Below are positions 61,204 through 64,000 of a stretch of DNA of 64,000 bases, piece by piece. The DNA is from Microbacterium amylolyticum. Lineage in GTDB: Bacteria; Actinomycetota; Actinomycetes; Actinomycetales; Microbacteriaceae. The stretch is from assembly GCF_011046975.1 (NCBI RefSeq), contig NZ_CP049253.1, positions 2,232,001 through 2,296,000 on the forward strand, given 5' to 3'. Both the position numbers and the translations under genes were made by a program. The notes under the pieces were generated by a model, which made no database searches, was not told the origin of the DNA, and worked only from the letters and a program-made list of their open reading frames with translations. Every line of letters begins with the position of its first letter. The stretch's first letter is position 1.

Positions 61204-61320
61204 TATCGAGGTCCTGCGGAAGGTGCGCGGCACACAGGTGCGCCGATACCCCACAGTGACTGCTCTCACGACAACCCACCCACGTAGGCGAAAGTCTGCG
61301 CGAGAAGCTGGAGCCACGAG

Positions 61321-62124
61321 TTGACTCAGGCGAGCATGATCGCACCGATGGCCGATGAGGTCGAGTTCCATCCGCCGTCGATCGGGGACTTCTTCCCTGG
61401 GGCACTGCTTTTCGAAGGGACGCCGTTCGAGTTCACGCGAATTCACCTCGCGCAGCTCATCGCAACGACCGTTCTGGTCCTGATCCTCGTCCTCGCAACG
61501 CGCAACCTCAAGGTTGTTCCGGGACGAGGCCAGCAGATCATCGAGTTCCTGTTCGGATTCGTTCGGGAACAGATCGCGATCCAGGTCATCGGCGAGAAGG
61601 ACGGCAAGCGCTTCGTCCCGATTCTTACGTCGTTGTTCCTCGGAATTCTGGCGTTCAACATGATGGGCTTCGTCCCCGGCATTAACATCGCGCCGACGAG
61701 CGTCATCGGTATCACGATCGTCCTCGCTGTCATCGCCTACGTGACCTTCATCTACGCGGGCATCAAGCGCCACGGCGTCGGCCGCTTCATGAAGAACTCG
61801 CTGGTCCCCAGCGGAACGCCTGTGGTGCTGTCGCCGCTGATCGCGGTCATCGAGTTCATCTCGACGTTCGTGTTCCGACCCGTCTCGCTGACACTGCGTC
61901 TCGTGATGAACATGCTGGTCGGCCACCTGCTGTTGGTGCTGCTGTTCGCCGCAACACACTTCTTCCTGCTGAGCTTCAACGCGCTGACGGCACTGTCGCC
62001 TGTCACGCTCGGCCTCTCCATCGTCTTCATTCTGTACAAGATTTTCGTCGCCGCCCTTCAGGCGTACGTTTTCACGATCCTCACCGCGGTCTATATCCAG
62101 CTCGCGGTCGCGGAAGAGCACTGA
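61321..62124 (+). CDS. atpB: F1Fo ATP synthase subunit a
   Basis: Subunit a forms the proton half-channels next to the c-ring. The 267-residue protein has five to six helices and the essential Arg in the segment SLTLRLVMNMLVGH. The start is a TTG at 61321, supported by GGAG at 7-nt spacing; an ATG at 61336 has no ribosome site. It is the first structural gene of the operon atpB-E-F-H-A. Confidence 0.95.
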   Translation: MTQASMIAPMADEVEFHPPSIGDFFPGALLFEGTPFEFTRIHLAQLIATTVLVLILVLATRNLKVVPGRGQQIIEFLFGFVREQIAIQVIGEKDGKRFVPILTSLFLGILAFNMMGFVPGINIAPTSVIGITIVLAVIAYVTFIYAGIKRHGVGRFMKNSLVPSGTPVVLSPLIAVIEFISTFVFRPVSLTLRLVMNMLVGHLLLVLLFAATHFFLLSFNALTALSPVTLGLSIVFILYKIFVAALQAYVFTILTAVYIQLAVAEEH

Positions 62125-62135
62125 CGAACAGCTGA

Positions 62136-62402
<267 letters not shown>

Positions 62403-62436
62403 TCGACTGCCCGTTCCTACCGAGTAAGGAGACAGG

Positions 62437-62985
62437 ATGCTGAACGCTCTTGTCACTGTCGCGGCCGAAGAGGATTACAACCCCCTCCTGCCCGCGGACT
62501 ACGACATCATCTGGTCTGCGATTTCTCTCGCGATCATCATCGTCGTCGTGGTCTTCGTGGCGCTGCCGCGCCTGAACAAGGTGCTCGACAAGCGTTCGGC
62601 CGCCATCGAGGGCAACATCGAGAAGGCCGACGAGGCTCAGCGCGAAGCCGAAGCGATGCTCGCCGAGTACACGCAGCAGCTTGCTGATGCCCGCAAGGAA
62701 GCCGGAGAGATCCGCGAGCATGCTCGTGCCGAAGGCAAGCAGATCGTCGTCGAGGCCAAGGCAACCGCCGCGGCTGAGGCGGAGCGTATCGCTGCCTCCG
62801 CGCACCTGCAGATCGAGGCCGAGCGCCAGCAGGCGATGGTCTCGCTGCGCAGCGACGTCGGATCCCTCGCTCTCGACCTGGCTGGCAACGTCATTGGCGA
62901 GAAGATGACGGACGACGCTCACGCACAGAGCGTGGTCGACCGCTTCCTCGCTGATCTCGAAGCATCCGAGAAGGCGGCGAAGTAA
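62437..62985 (+). CDS. atpF: F1Fo ATP synthase subunit b
   Basis: The 182-residue peripheral-stalk subunit has one membrane helix (about 28-48, WSAISLAIIIVVVVFVAL) and a long charged coiled coil (50-180). AAGGAGA lies 7 nt before the ATG. The stop codon overlaps the atpH start (TAATG). Confidence 0.95.
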   Translation: MLNALVTVAAEEDYNPLLPADYDIIWSAISLAIIIVVVVFVALPRLNKVLDKRSAAIEGNIEKADEAQREAEAMLAEYTQQLADARKEAGEIREHARAEGKQIVVEAKATAAAEAERIAASAHLQIEAERQQAMVSLRSDVGSLALDLAGNVIGEKMTDDAHAQSVVDRFLADLEASEKAAK

Positions 62986-63767
62986 TGGGAAGCGCGACCA
63001 CTCAGGCACGTGAGGTGGGCGCCGCGGCACTCGCCTCTGCCACGGTCGACCTCGACACGGCTCGCGAACTGTTCGCGGCTGCGCGTGCCACAGGCGACTC
63101 GCAGGCGCTGAGCGGCGCGCTCGCCGACAAGGCTGCCGACCCCGCTGCGCGAGCAGCGCTCGTCGCCACCGTGTTTGCATCGCTTTCGCCGGTAACGCGT
63201 GAGCTGCTGACAACGATCGCTGCGCAGCGCTGGTCTTCGGCTGCCGACCTCACGGACGGCATCGAAGAACTGGCAATTCGCGCAACGGCGAAAGCTGAGG
63301 TTGCCGACGTCGAGGGCGAGCTCTTCCAGGTCACGCGAGTGATCTCGCAGAACCCCGACCTCGAACTCACGCTGGGATCGCACCTGGGTGATCAGTCGAA
63401 GAAGGCGGAGCTGCTTCGCCAGATTCTCGGTACGCACGTCGGTGCCGGCGCCTTGCTTATCGCCACCTCGATCGTTGAGCAGGCAGGCAAGCGTCGCGTG
63501 CGGCGCGCCTTCCAGCGCGCGATCGCTCTCGTCGCTGCTCAGCGCGCTCAGCAGGTCGCAACCGTCTACACCGCGACACGGCTGACGCCGGCGCAGCGCG
63601 ACCGCCTCGCGGCGTCGCTCGCGCGAACGTATGGCTCCGCAGTATCGATCAACGAGGTCGTTGACCCCGCTGTCGTCGGCGGAATCCGCGTTCAGATCGC
63701 GGACGACGTGATCGACGGCAGTATCTCGACCCGCCTCGGAGAACTCCGCTCGAGGCTCGCAGGCTGA
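62985..63767 (+). CDS. atpH: F1Fo ATP synthase subunit delta
   Basis: Delta links the stator stalk to F1. At 260 residues it is longer than the E. coli protein (177), as in other Microbacteriaceae, because of an added N-terminal domain. The C-terminal part has the family's GGIRVQIADDVIDGSIS, where Gly-Gly and IDGS are conserved. It is not fused to the b subunit, unlike the mycobacterial form. Start overlaps the atpF stop. Confidence 0.93.
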   Translation: MGSATTQAREVGAAALASATVDLDTARELFAAARATGDSQALSGALADKAADPAARAALVATVFASLSPVTRELLTTIAAQRWSSAADLTDGIEELAIRATAKAEVADVEGELFQVTRVISQNPDLELTLGSHLGDQSKKAELLRQILGTHVGAGALLIATSIVEQAGKRRVRRAFQRAIALVAAQRAQQVATVYTATRLTPAQRDRLAASLARTYGSAVSINEVVDPAVVGGIRVQIADDVIDGSISTRLGELRSRLAG

Positions 63768-63822
63768 ACGTCTCCCGCAGGGGAGACATCCGGGCCCTCG
63801 GCCCGTACAACGAAGGAAGACA

Positions 63823-64000
63823 ATGGCAGACATCACCATCAGCCCCGACGTCATCCGTGACGCGCTGAAGGACTTCGTCTCCGCCTACGAGCCCACCGGT
63901 TCTGGCGCGAACGAGGTCGGCACCGTCTCGGACGCCGCCGACGGCATCGCCCACGTCGAGGGTCTCCCCGGCGTGATGGCGAACGAGCTCATCCGCTTTG
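63823..64000 (+). CDS. atpA: F1Fo ATP synthase subunit alpha, partial
   Basis: Only the first 59 codons are present. They read MADITISPDVIRDALKDFVSAYEP and then GTVSDAADGIAHVEGLPGVM, the N-terminal crown region of the alpha subunit. GAAGGAAG precedes the ATG. The frame continues off the right edge. Short inverted repeats lie between atpH and this gene (for example GTCTCCC/GGGGAGAC near 63770-63788). Confidence 0.95.
   Translation, partial: MADITISPDVIRDALKDFVSAYEPTGSGANEVGTVSDAADGIAHVEGLPGVMANELIRF

Overview
The window comes from a GC-rich actinobacterium, most likely a member of the Microbacteriaceae close to Microbacterium. Several features point there: the block argS-lysA-hom-thrB-thrC-rho-prfA-prmC-sua5-wecA-like-atpI-like-atpBEFHA; a Rho with a long Ala/Lys/Glu and Gln/Asn-rich insertion; a RamB-type regulator beside the glyoxylate shunt genes; a DtxR/IdeR-type iron box; and very frequent leaderless gene starts, in which a TANNNT -10 box lies 6-9 nt before the start codon. 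Most of the window is chromosomal core. No CRISPR array, rRNA or intact prophage was seen.

Layout. 1-11671: housekeeping and small metabolic genes (old yellow enzyme, NAD(P)H-hydrate dehydratase, GT87-like membrane protein, PfkB kinase, thiamine-binding protein, MFS exporter, the metY-metX methionine operon with a large palindrome between its genes, SDR, phosphoribosyltransferase, uracil-DNA glycosylase, GNAT, FAD oxidoreductase). 11672-18420: one 2124-residue secreted amylopullulanase with two GH13 catalytic domains, a sortase-like anchor and LacI/CRE-like operators. 18464-23023: malate synthase and isocitrate lyase with a divergent RamB-like regulator. 23165-28006: phnN, a LuxR response regulator and histidine kinase pair divergent from a two-gene ABC transporter, and a small membrane protein. 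28010-33843: a six-gene peptide/nickel-type ABC importer operon headed by an alpha/beta hydrolase. 34032-40402: AhpD-like protein, an iron-regulated SIP-domain protein, a ureohydrolase with altered metal ligands, PspA and a TPM-domain membrane protein, a DUF3097/TOPRIM-like protein and TrmB.

41300-43220 is the one clearly degraded, accessory-looking stretch. It holds a CPBP-like protease at its edge, a YcnI (DUF1775) pseudogene with its middle deleted, an intact tRNA-Arg(CCG), the C-terminal part of an IS256/IS1249-like transposase, the 3' half of a tRNA-Ala with its terminator (an attachment-site scar), a short tandem repeat and the C-terminal stub of an SDR.

43238-64000 returns to core genes: a GDSL lipoprotein, argS, the lysine/threonine operon, rho, prfA, an amidase, cysE and cysK sitting between prfA and prmC, then prmC, sua5, a WecA-like transferase and the F1Fo ATP synthase operon, which runs off the right edge in atpA.
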